A DNA stretch of 13,684 nt from assembly GCA_003158365.1 (NCBI GenBank), contig PMIW01000163.1:5859-19542 (forward strand), written 5' to 3'. This document shows, one piece after another, positions 7,166 through 13,684 of this stretch (within the stretch, counting starts at the first letter, position 1; every line of letters starts with the position of its first letter). Both the position numbers and the translations under genes were made by a program. The notes below the pieces were generated by a model. It was given only the letters and a program-made list of their open reading frames with translations, had not been told where the DNA came from and did not search any database. The DNA is from Ignavibacteriota bacterium. Lineage in GTDB: Bacteria > Bacteroidota > Ignavibacteria > Tepidaquicellales > Tepidaquicellaceae.

Positions 7166-7822
7166 TTATAAAACGTTATAATTAATTTCCCCGATTTTTT
7201 TGTCAAGATTATTCAAATCATATTCGCCTATTCTAATTCTCCGTAATTCCTTGAGATACCCGCCCACACCCAGTTTTTCCCCCAAGTCATTTGCGATGGA
7301 GCGTATATATGTTCCCTTACTGCAGATTATACTGAAATAAATTTCATCACTATTGAGTCTTTTGATGTCAAATACTTTAATGGTAACTTTTCTTGCTTTT
7401 AAATCAAGCATTGTTCCTTTTCTGGCAAGTTTATATGCAGGTCTTCCGTTAAGTTTTATTGCAGAATGCATTGGTGGAACCTGCTGTATTTCACCCAAAA
7501 ATGTTTTTCTTGCATTTTCTATCATTTCATCTGTAATTCCCGATGCATCCCTGATTTCCTCTTCTTCGGTTTCGGTATCGAATGACCTCGTTTTTGCACC
7601 TATCCTGATAATTCCCTGGTATTCTTTTTCCGAATCCATAAAATTATTTATCTGCTTTGTCATCCTGTCAGTACAGAGTATCAGCAGCCCTGTTGCGCGC
7701 GGGTCAAGGCTTCCGGCGTGTCCGACTTTTGTCAGCGATAAGCTTTTTTTGAGAAAACGCACGACATCCGTGCTTGTCCAGTTTAGGGGTTTATCCGTTA
7801 AGATTATTTTATCGGTGAACAT
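7166..7822 (-). CDS. truB: tRNA pseudouridine(55) synthase TruB
   Basis: This 218-aa enzyme converts U55 of the tRNA T-loop to pseudouridine. Motif KVGHAGSLDPRATGLL contains the catalytic Asp (D40); the family usually has GHTGTLDP, so the A and S are mild variants. Motif YQGIIRIGAKTRSFDTE (about 68-84), motif QQVPPMHSAIKLNGRPAYKLAR and motif CSKGTYIRSIANDLGEKLG complete the catalytic fold. It is shorter than E. coli TruB (314 aa) and ends soon after the catalytic domain, with too little sequence for a full PUA domain. It is the last recognised gene of the rimP-nusA-infB-rbfA-truB operon, 28 bases after rbfA. A weak AGGA lies about 12 bases before the start. The ribF and rpsO genes that often follow truB are not here. 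Confidence 0.96.
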   Translation of the reverse strand: MFTDKIILTDKPLNWTSTDVVRFLKKSLSLTKVGHAGSLDPRATGLLILCTDRMTKQINNFMDSEKEYQGIIRIGAKTRSFDTETEEEEIRDASGITDEMIENARKTFLGEIQQVPPMHSAIKLNGRPAYKLARKGTMLDLKARKVTIKVFDIKRLNSDEIYFSIICSKGTYIRSIANDLGEKLGVGGYLKELRRIRIGEYDLNNLDKKIGEINYNVL

Positions 7823-7850
7823 TAAAATTTTATTCCTGTCAGTAGAAAGA

Positions 7851-8210
7851 TTACTGGTCGTTATCCGGCGTTTCTTTTTTTACTTCGTTTAATAATTTAT
7901 TTATTTTTTCGGCGTAGTCAAGTGTATCATCATAATAAAAATTCAATTCGGGTATGTATTTCATATCAAGGTGCTTTGCAAGAAGAAACCGTATGTGCTT
8001 TTTCCTGAAATTTATCCTGTCCATGCATTTTTCTATGGGTTCTTTGTTCCCGAGAAATGTTACATAAATTTTTGCAATTCTTAAATCAGGAGACATCATT
8101 ACCTTGGAAATCGTAACAAGCCCAAGTTGAAATTCCATAAGGTCTTTCGACATTGCGGAATTCAATTTATGCTTAATTAATTCAGCAACCTTTTCAGCTC
8201 TGTGAGTCAT
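7851..8210 (-). CDS. rbfA: 30S ribosome-binding factor RbfA
   Basis: This 119-aa protein is of normal length for RbfA, a KH-fold factor that binds the 30S subunit late in assembly and helps mature the 16S rRNA 5' end. Visible features are the N-terminal segment RAEKVAELIKHKLNSAM, a beta segment LGLVTISKVMMSPDLRIAKIYV (residues about 29-50), and the signature around 74-100 (FLLAKHLDMKYIPELNFYYD, then the DDTLDYAEKINKLL helix). It sits 29 bases after infB and 28 bases before truB, the usual bacterial context. No Shine-Dalgarno site is seen. Confidence 0.95.
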   Translation of the reverse strand: MTHRAEKVAELIKHKLNSAMSKDLMEFQLGLVTISKVMMSPDLRIAKIYVTFLGNKEPIEKCMDRINFRKKHIRFLLAKHLDMKYIPELNFYYDDTLDYAEKINKLLNEVKKETPDNDQ

Positions 8211-8239
8211 GATTTTTAAATAAAGAACTTATTAAAAAA

Positions 8240-11200
8240 TTATTTATTAGTTACAAGTTTACGTTTTGTCTCAACAATTTTATATGCTTCAATTATATCT
8301 CCGACTTTAACATCATTGTAATTTTCAAGCCCTATACCGCATTCATAACCGGATTCTACTTCACGTACATCATCTTTAAGTCTCTTTAAAGATAGTATAT
8401 TACCGTCGAAAATTACAAATCCATCGCGCACAAGACGGACTTTATTGTTTCTCACAATCTTGCCATCCTGAACATAGCATCCCGCAACATTACCGATTTT
8501 TGGTATTTTAAATACATCCCTGATTTCCACCGTAGCTGTTATTTCTTCAGAGATTTCAGGTTCAAGCATACCTTCAAGTGCCAGTCTGACTTCATCTATT
8601 ACCTTGTAAATAATGTTATGAATCCTGATATCTACCATATTTTTTTCGGCGAGCTTTCGGGCATTTAAGTTCGGTCTCACGCTGAATCCAATAATAATTG
8701 CAGAAGAAGCTTCGGCAAGTAATACATCCGATTCGCTTATCTGACCCAAAGCCTTGTGAATAATTCTGACTTTTGCTTCGTTCGTTGCAAGCTTTGCAAG
8801 TGAATCCGCAAGAGCTTCCGCAGAACCGTCCGTATCGGCTTTAATTATAATATTAAGTTCAACCTGCTTGCCTTCTTTAATCTGTTTCGATATATCATCT
8901 AGTGTTGCAAATCTGACCTGTCTGAAATCCTGTTCGCGTTTTAATTGCTGCCTTTTTATAGCAATATTCTTTACATCGTTTTCGGTATCCATCACTACAA
9001 ATGCATCACCTGCCTGCGGCATTCCGTTGAAGCCTAAAAGCTGTACGGGTGTTGCAGGCTTAGCAACTTCAATCCTGTTTTCTCTTTCATCAAACATAGC
9101 TTTAACACGCCCCCAATATATACCAGAGAGGAAACAATCTCCGATTTTCAGCATACCTTTCTGGACTAGTACAGTTGCCATGATGCCTCTTCCTTTATCA
9201 AGTCTTGATTCGAGAACAACTCCTCTTGCATTTCTGTTCGGGTTGGCTTTAAGTTCGAGTAAATCGGCTTCGAGTAAAATTTTATCGAGAAGCAAATCTA
9301 TATTCTTTCCGAACTTTGCTGAAATCTCAACTGACTGATATTTCCCGCCCCATTCTTCTATAAGGACATTATTATCCGCTAGCTGTTTTTTTATCTTTTC
9401 TATATTTGAATTCGGCTTATCTATTTTATTGATAGCTATTACAATCGGAACATTTGCAGCCAGAGCATGATTTATTGCTTCTACAGTCTGAGGCATGACG
9501 CTGTCATCAGCAGCTACAACCAGTACAACTATATCTGCCGCCTGTCCGCCTCTTGCACGCATCGCAGTGAAGGCTTCGTGACCCGGGGTGTCCAGGAAAC
9601 TTATTTCTTTACCCGAATCAAGCTTCACTTTATATGCTCCAATGTGCTGTGTAATTCCGCCTGCTTCTCCCGCAACAACATTTGCTTTTCTGATATAATC
9701 GAGAAGAGAAGTTTTTCCGTGGTCAACGTGACCCATCACAGTTACAACAGGCGGTCTGGATTGTAATGTATCTGCAGTATCAGGTTCATCCTTCAGAGTA
9801 TCTTCCTGGTATTCAGTCTGGAATTCTATTCTAAATCCGAATTCTTCGGCAAGCAGAACTATTAAGTCTTTGTCAAGTCTCTGGTTAATAGATACCATCA
9901 TTCCGAGATCAAAACATTTTTTGATAATATCTGCAGGTTCTATGCTCATCAGGTTAGCAAGTTCACTAGTCGACAAAAACTCAGTGACTTTAATTACATT
10001 CTTTCTTGATTCTTCATATTCGGCATTCTTCTTTTCCTGTTCGAGTCTTTCCTTTTTCTTTCTTTTCCTCGCTATGCTCCTTGCGGATTGTGCTCCGTCA
10101 TCATCCAGTTTAGCCATTGTTTCCCTGATGGCATCATCAATTTCCTTCTGGGAAAACTCTTTTGCCTTTAATCCCTTGGCAAATTTCTTTTTCTTTTTTT
10201 CATATTCATAATCAGCCTTTGTCTTCTTATCTTTATCCTTCTTTTCCTGAATCCATTTTTCCGGTTTTACTGGTTTAAGCACCTGTTTTACAAATGCACC
10301 GCCTTCTTTGGAAGTTTCCTTTTTCTTATCATCTTTTTGAAACGGCTTCTTATTTTGCTTAATATCTTTCAGTGTAACCTTTTCGTAATTTGGCTTTTTT
10401 GGTCTGTGATGTTCAAAAGGTTTTTTATTCCTGTAGTCAAACCTGTCTTTTTGGGGCTGAGCCGGCTTGGCTGCACCATCCTGTGCAGGTTTGGAGCCTT
10501 CCTGTGTCGTACGGGGTTTTTCATCTTTTTTTACATATTGCTGATGTACAGCTTTACCCTGTTCAGTCCTCTTAAACGGAACATCTCTCTTTTCTTTTTC
10601 ATACACGGCTTTTTTAGCTTCGGGTTCCTGAGCCTTTTTATCTGTCTTTATTTCTTCGGTTTTCTTTTCATCTTCCTTTTTCTTAATTCCTTCAGGTTTC
10701 TTGACCTCTTCAGATTTTGGTTTTTGATCTGCATACTTCTTTTCCGATCTGGCTTTTCTTTCTGCTTCAGCTTCGGCTTTTTCTTTTTCGATTTTTAATC
10801 TTTGCTCTTCTCTCCTTGCTTTTTCTTCATCTCTCTTCTTCTTTGCCGCAAGTATTCTTTCTAAACTGTCTTTTTTATCTTTTTCCGCCTGTTCTTTTAT
10901 GGCTTTTTCCCTTTCAAGAAACGCCATCAGTTCCTGTTTCTTCTTCTCTTCTTCTTTTTTCTTTGATTCATCTTCTATAACTTTTTTTAATCTCTGTTCT
11001 TCAGCTTTCTTTACTTTTTGCTCTTCTTCCTTTTTTATACGTTCATCTGCTTCATATATTTCAACTTTATTCTTCTGTACAAAGTCAACAACCTTCTTTA
11101 AATGTTTTTCCTGGTCCTCAATGTCCTTTTTGAAATGAGAAAATACCTTTGAGACTACATCAGGTTCAAGTGAAGTATTTATCGTAATTTTCTCCACACC

Positions 11201-11302
11201 GATTGAACTGAGATAATCTATTACATCTTCTTTAGACCTGTTGATTTCTCTTATCAGTGCAGCGACTTTATATTTTTTACCTTTAGTTTCCAATTCAGAC
11301 AT
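8240..11302 (-). CDS. infB: Translation initiation factor IF-2
   Basis: This 1020-aa GTPase places initiator tRNA on the 30S subunit and promotes 50S joining. Domain order: an IF2 N-terminal domain (about 8-58), a very long K/E-rich linker (about 60-435) with predicted coiled-coil segments followed by K/P/Q-rich stretches, a second IF2-N-type domain (about 436-495), then the G domain. G-domain motifs are G1 GHVDHGKT (524-531), the switch I segment GGITQHIGAY (548-557), G3 DTPGH (571-575), G4 NKID (625-628) and G5 SAK (661-663). Domains II, III and C2 follow to the end (motif SVRPNLNARKLAE near 874, terminal motif VGDIIEAYKIVE). The C-terminal two thirds are intact; extra length over E. coli IF2 (890 aa) is mostly in the linker. 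It lies 33 bases after nusA. Confidence 0.98.
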   Translation of the reverse strand: MSELETKGKKYKVAALIREINRSKEDVIDYLSSIGVEKITINTSLEPDVVSKVFSHFKKDIEDQEKHLKKVVDFVQKNKVEIYEADERIKKEEEQKVKKAEEQRLKKVIEDESKKKEEEKKKQELMAFLEREKAIKEQAEKDKKDSLERILAAKKKRDEEKARREEQRLKIEKEKAEAEAERKARSEKKYADQKPKSEEVKKPEGIKKKEDEKKTEEIKTDKKAQEPEAKKAVYEKEKRDVPFKRTEQGKAVHQQYVKKDEKPRTTQEGSKPAQDGAAKPAQPQKDRFDYRNKKPFEHHRPKKPNYEKVTLKDIKQNKKPFQKDDKKKETSKEGGAFVKQVLKPVKPEKWIQEKKDKDKKTKADYEYEKKKKKFAKGLKAKEFSQKEIDDAIRETMAKLDDDGAQSARSIARKRKKKERLEQEKKNAEYEESRKNVIKVTEFLSTSELANLMSIEPADIIKKCFDLGMMVSINQRLDKDLIVLLAEEFGFRIEFQTEYQEDTLKDEPDTADTLQSRPPVVTVMGHVDHGKTSLLDYIRKANVVAGEAGGITQHIGAYKVKLDSGKEISFLDTPGHEAFTAMRARGGQAADIVVLVVAADDSVMPQTVEAINHALAANVPIVIAINKIDKPNSNIEKIKKQLADNNVLIEEWGGKYQSVEISAKFGKNIDLLLDKILLEADLLELKANPNRNARGVVLESRLDKGRGIMATVLVQKGMLKIGDCFLSGIYWGRVKAMFDERENRIEVAKPATPVQLLGFNGMPQAGDAFVVMDTENDVKNIAIKRQQLKREQDFRQVRFATLDDISKQIKEGKQVELNIIIKADTDGSAEALADSLAKLATNEAKVRIIHKALGQISESDVLLAEASSAIIIGFSVRPNLNARKLAEKNMVDIRIHNIIYKVIDEVRLALEGMLEPEISEEITATVEIRDVFKIPKIGNVAGCYVQDGKIVRNNKVRLVRDGFVIFDGNILSLKRLKDDVREVESGYECGIGLENYNDVKVGDIIEAYKIVETKRKLVTNK

Positions 11303-11335
11303 TTAAAATTATTTGATATTTATGAATTTGTAATA

Positions 11336-12418
11336 TTATTTTTCATCCTGTACTTCTGTGTTTACTTCCTGTTCAGTGTCTTCTTTTTCGGTTTCCCTGA
11401 CAACATCTATCTGGTAACCGGTTAATTTCGAAGCAAGTTTTATATTCTGACCGTTCTTTCCGATAATAAGGCTCTTCTGATCCTCATCAGCATATATTTT
11501 TGCAATCTTACCTTCTTTATCAATGTATATATCCTGCAGCTTCGCAGGAGCAAGTGCCCTTGCAATATACAACGCTATATCATCGGTGAAATTAATCACA
11601 TCAATATTTTCATTACTGAGTTCCCGCACAATAGAATGTATTCTCATTCCTTTCATTCCGACGCAGGCACCAACCGCATCTATTCTGTCATCGTTGGAAA
11701 GTACCGCGATCTTTGCTCTTTCACCGGGTTCTCGGGCGATTGCTTTTATTTCAAGTATGCCGTCAAATATTTCAGGTATCTCCAGTTCGAATAATTTAAA
11801 AAGGAACTGTTCGTCGGCTCTTGATACAATGATTGCAGGCGGACCCGAGCTTTTCTTTTCAATGCTTTTTATAATAGCCCTTATTGTATCCCCTTTTTTA
11901 TATCTTTCCTTTGCAATCTGTTCAGATTTCGGAAAATGCACTTCATTATGGTCGTGTATAAGCAAAATCGAATTCGGTTTTATCTGGTAAACTTCACCTA
12001 CAATTATTTCACCAATCAGTTCTTTGTATTTATTAAATGTAACTTCTTTTTCTATTTCACGGAGCTTCTGGTTCAGGTTCTGCTTAAGATTCAGCACGAG
12101 CCTTCTTCCGAAATCAATTATCGGTATTTCTTCCACATATTCATCTCCGGGTTCGAAATCCTCACCCGATCTTTCCTTTGCACCTTCGACATCAATTTCA
12201 AGAGCCGGGTCGTTAACTTCTTCGACTACGGTCTTGTTAAGAAAGATTTCTATATTGCCCTTTTCCATATTAACGACAATATCAAAGTTTGCTTCAAGCC
12301 CATACCTTTTTTCCATCATTTTCCTGAATGAATCCTTTATCACGCTTTCCAGAATATCCCTGTCGATATTCTTTAACTTTGCCATTTGTGCAAAGGCTTC
12401 AATAATATCTGATTTCAT
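11336..12418 (-). CDS. nusA: Transcription termination/antitermination factor NusA
   Basis: This 360-aa protein binds RNA polymerase and RNA and affects pausing, intrinsic termination and antitermination. Domain order: the polymerase-binding N-terminal domain (about 1-128, with motif DFGRRLVLNLKQNLNQKLRE), an S1 domain (about 134-200), KH1 (about 225-280; GMKG at 254-257, near VGACVGMKG) and KH2 (about 298-345; GKNG at 320-323). It ends with a short acidic tail (about 341-360) and lacks the C-terminal acidic repeats of E. coli NusA. The infB gene starts 33 bases later, so no hidden remainder was lost to a frameshift. It lies 14 bases after rimP. As product and possible regulator of this operon it is relevant to the terminator found before rimP. 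Confidence 0.97.
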   Translation of the reverse strand: MKSDIIEAFAQMAKLKNIDRDILESVIKDSFRKMMEKRYGLEANFDIVVNMEKGNIEIFLNKTVVEEVNDPALEIDVEGAKERSGEDFEPGDEYVEEIPIIDFGRRLVLNLKQNLNQKLREIEKEVTFNKYKELIGEIIVGEVYQIKPNSILLIHDHNEVHFPKSEQIAKERYKKGDTIRAIIKSIEKKSSGPPAIIVSRADEQFLFKLFELEIPEIFDGILEIKAIAREPGERAKIAVLSNDDRIDAVGACVGMKGMRIHSIVRELSNENIDVINFTDDIALYIARALAPAKLQDIYIDKEGKIAKIYADEDQKSLIIGKNGQNIKLASKLTGYQIDVVRETEKEDTEQEVNTEVQDEK

Positions 12419-12432
12419 ACTATAGAATTTTT

Positions 12433-12894
12433 TTATTTTTTAAAACTCAATTTTATTTTAACTTCGGATATATCACCGAATAAAACTCTAATATTCTTTA
12501 ATTCTTTTTTGTCTTTAACCTGCAATTCAATCTCTTCATCTTCAGTATTACTTACTTCAACAAATTTTCCCGCTAAAATTTCATCATTTTTCAGTTTTAT
12601 ATCCAGTTCTCTGCCAATATGCTTTTCAAGCTGCCAGAAAAACTTAATCGGGTTTTCCGCTCCCGGTGAAGAGACTATTATTTTCAAAATCCCTTTATCA
12701 GCATTTTTCTCTTCAAGATATTTCCATAAATCTTTATTCGCCTTCGCTATTTCATCAATATTGAAATTTTCTTTTCTATCAACAAAAACCTCAAGTATTA
12801 AATTGCCTTTGTTCCCTTTTTGCTTAAAATCAATCAAAACAAAATCGGAAACCTTAAAAAAGTCATTTATTATTTCTGTATAATTGTTTTCCAT
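12433..12894 (-). CDS. rimP: Ribosome maturation factor RimP
   Basis: This 153-aa protein has normal RimP length and helps early 30S assembly. The N-terminal alpha/beta domain contains motif LILEVFVDRKENFNIDEIAKAN and the family signature LKIIVSSPGAENPIKF (about 69-84; the family has L-x-V-S-S-P-G-x-x-x-P-L). The C-terminal SH3-like domain covers about 90-150, with IGRELDIKLKNDE and ISEVKIKLSF. Its position as first gene before nusA is the classical bacterial order. The start codon is preceded by a run of A and no Shine-Dalgarno site, and by an intrinsic terminator whose U-tract ends 7 bases upstream of the ATG. Expression may therefore depend on read-through. Confidence 0.94.
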   Translation of the reverse strand: MENNYTEIINDFFKVSDFVLIDFKQKGNKGNLILEVFVDRKENFNIDEIAKANKDLWKYLEEKNADKGILKIIVSSPGAENPIKFFWQLEKHIGRELDIKLKNDEILAGKFVEVSNTEDEEIELQVKDKKELKNIRVLFGDISEVKIKLSFKK

Positions 12895-12901
12895 TTTTTT
12901 T

Positions 12902-12929
12902 AAAAAAAAAGTGGGTTACGTAACCCACT
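12902..12929 (-). terminator. Leader terminator (putative attenuator) of the rimP-nusA-infB operon
   Basis: A perfect 20-bp palindrome, AGTGGGTTACGTAACCCACT, occupies 12910-12929. It forms an 8-bp stem with an ACGT loop. On the minus strand it is followed at once by eight more T (12909-12902), and then seven A and the rimP ATG. On the plus strand it is followed by CTAAAAAATTTT, not a U-tract, so the terminator points towards rimP. No minus-strand gene ends just upstream; the neighbour there is the divergent glycosylase gene. It therefore appears to sit in the operon leader. Confidence 0.75.
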
Positions 12930-12953
12930 CTAAAAAATTTTGCTCACAAAATC

Positions 12954-12982
12954 ATAATAATATACAATATATATTATGTAAA
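12954..12982 (-). promoter_or_regulatory. Predicted promoter of the rimP operon
   Basis: Minus strand: TTTACA (12982-12977), 17-base spacer, TATTAT (12959-12954). Each box differs from the sigma-70 consensus at one position. Transcription would start near 12947, giving a leader of about 50 bases that contains the terminator hairpin. An alternative pair, TTGAAT (12987-12982) with TATATT (12964-12959), also has 17-base spacing. Confidence 0.55.
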
Positions 12983-13005
12983 TTCAAGCAAATTGTATTT
13001 ACATA
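12975..13005. repeat. 9-bp inverted repeat spanning both divergent -35 boxes
   Basis: TATGTAAAT (12975-12983) and ATTTACATA (12997-13005) are exact inverted copies 13 bases apart. Each contains a TTTACA facing outwards. The symmetry may just be two back-to-back -35 boxes, or an operator for a dimeric regulator controlling rimP and the glycosylase together. Confidence 0.55.
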
Positions 13006-13027
13006 AACCCAAATTTGTGAATATATA
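12998..13027 (+). promoter_or_regulatory. Predicted promoter of the DNA glycosylase gene
   Basis: Plus strand: TTTACA (12998-13003), 18-base spacer, TATATA (13022-13027). Transcription would start about 20 bases before the glycosylase ATG. The -10 is only a partial match in AT-rich DNA. Confidence 0.4.
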
Positions 13028-13055
13028 AACACTTAAAAATTGACTAATTTAAACA

Positions 13056-13661
13056 ATGAAGGCTTATAAACCCATAAGTATTGATTTTTTTAAAAAAGAC
13101 ACGATAAAAGTCTCAAAAGAACTGCTTGGCAAAGTGATTGTAAGAAAAATAGACAATAAAACCTGCCTTGCGGGTAAAATTGTTGAAGTTGAAGCATATA
13201 TAGGTGAACATGACCCCGCCTGCCATGCATTTCAGAAAGTTTCGGGCAGAAGCAGTGTGTTATATGAAGAAGGTGGCACAATCTATGTGTATTTTATTTA
13301 TGGTAATTATTATTGTTTTAATATAGTTACAGAGAATAAAGGTATCGGGTGCGCAATACTTATAAGAGCAGTAGAACCGATTGAAGGAATCGATATTATG
13401 CGAGAATTCAGACCAAAAATAAAAAATATTCATGATTTAACTAACGGTCCGTCGAAATTTTGCATTGCTTTCGATATTGATAAGAAATTTAACAATCAGA
13501 AATTATCGGAAAATGGAATATTTGTTTCAGATTCACAAATTAAAGAAAAATTTGAAATAAAAACTTCAAAAAGGATTGGGATAGTAAAAGGAGCTGATTT
13601 TCAATACAGGTTTTTTATAAAAGATAATCCATATGTAACAAAACATAAATTTAACAAATAA
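13056..13661 (+). CDS. 3-methyladenine DNA glycosylase, AAG/MPG family
   Basis: This 201-aa monofunctional base-excision enzyme removes alkylated purines such as 3-methyladenine and hypoxanthine. Motifs in order: LLGKVIVRK (23-31); GKIVEVEAYIGEHDPACHA (40-58), where E46 matches the water-activating Glu (human E125), Y48 the intercalating-loop tyrosine region and H57 the base-contact histidine; GGTIYVYFIYGNYYCFNIV (73-91); ILIRAVEPIEG; and LTNGPSKFCIAFDID. The human R-x-x-R segment is replaced by KVSGRSSVLYEE. Length matches bacterial members. It is divergent from the rimP operon and shares its control region; the next gene starts 2 bases after the stop, so the two are probably co-transcribed. 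Confidence 0.95.
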   Translation: MKAYKPISIDFFKKDTIKVSKELLGKVIVRKIDNKTCLAGKIVEVEAYIGEHDPACHAFQKVSGRSSVLYEEGGTIYVYFIYGNYYCFNIVTENKGIGCAILIRAVEPIEGIDIMREFRPKIKNIHDLTNGPSKFCIAFDIDKKFNNQKLSENGIFVSDSQIKEKFEIKTSKRIGIVKGADFQYRFFIKDNPYVTKHKFNK

Positions 13662-13663
13662 TT

Positions 13664-13684
13664 ATGAAAATTCAATTTTGCGGA
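13664..13684 (+). CDS. Start of a further gene, cut by the window edge (possibly MBL-fold hydrolase)
   Basis: An ATG 2 bases after the glycosylase stop opens MKIQFCG and runs off the edge. This start resembles metallo-beta-lactamase/beta-CASP RNA hydrolases, which often begin MKIQFLGAAGxVTGS. With seven codons this is only a guess; the tight spacing supports a real gene. Confidence 0.4.

Noticed and set aside
10337..10798. Plus-strand hydrophobic frames over the infB linker (also 10717-10980 and 10899-11138)
   Set aside because: Lysine and glutamate codons (AAA, GAA) read as Phe, Leu and Ser on the other strand, which gives false membrane-like proteins.
11336..11400. NusA truncated by a frameshift
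   Set aside because: Both KH domains are complete, only a short acidic tail follows, and infB begins 33 bases later; many bacteria have NusA without the C-terminal acidic repeats.
12910..12929. The 20-bp palindrome as a plus-strand terminator or simple operator
   Set aside because: No plus-strand gene ends to its left, and the T-tract is only on the minus-strand side. An operator role is not excluded but is less economical.
12942..12953. Tiny leader ORF (ATG ATT TTG TGA) before the rimP terminator
   Set aside because: It has only three codons and lies at or upstream of the likely transcription start, with no regulatory codon run, so it is most likely chance.

Overview
This is an AT-rich bacterial chromosome segment of about 13.7 kb, mostly minus-strand. 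The best fit is a member of the Bacteroidota/Chlorobiota (FCB) group, probably Ignavibacteria-like. The reasons are low GC, the contiguous order rimP-nusA-infB-rbfA-truB, a K/E-rich linker in IF2, a TruB with little room for a C-terminal domain, mostly absent Shine-Dalgarno sequences, and multi-PAS sensor kinases. The phylum call is inference from gene order and style, not from a marker-gene comparison. No mobile element, CRISPR array or phage gene was seen.

Layout, left to right. (1) Positions 1-5633, minus strand: a three-gene signalling operon read leftwards. It holds a membrane-anchored sensor histidine kinase (961 aa), a stand-alone CheY-like response regulator (149 aa), and a large soluble protein with an N-terminal receiver, a GAF domain and at least four PAS domains. 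The last gene runs off the left edge and is open for 760 codons. The regulator and the large protein overlap by 4 bases (ATGA). (2) 5634-5956: a divergent AT-rich intergenic region with a 10-bp hairpin. (3) 5957-6289, plus strand: a small predicted lipoprotein with a beta-rich domain. (4) 6300-6767, minus: a YbaK/EbsC-type aminoacyl-tRNA deacylase. (5) 6783-6951, minus: a self-contained tRNA-Ser(UGA) unit with its own promoter and intrinsic terminator. (6) 6952-7165: intergenic, with a possible 29-codon small membrane protein. (7) 7166-12894, minus: the rimP-nusA-infB-rbfA-truB translation/transcription operon. (8) 12895-13055: a compact divergent control region. It has two back-to-back promoter-like elements inside a 9-bp inverted repeat and, on the rimP side, a near-ideal intrinsic terminator ending just before the rimP start codon. 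(9) 13056-13661, plus: an AAG/MPG-family DNA glycosylase. It is followed 2 bases later by the start of another gene (MKIQFCG...), cut by the window edge.

How the genes work together: the right half is a housekeeping unit for 30S maturation (RimP, RbfA), transcription elongation and termination (NusA), initiation (IF2) and tRNA pseudouridylation (TruB). The tRNA-Ser gene and the deacylase lie next to it. The left half is a signalling cassette in which a periplasmic or envelope signal would pass through the kinase to one or both receivers. No DNA-binding output domain is visible. The most notable regulatory signal is the putative attenuator in front of rimP, in an operon that encodes the termination factor NusA.
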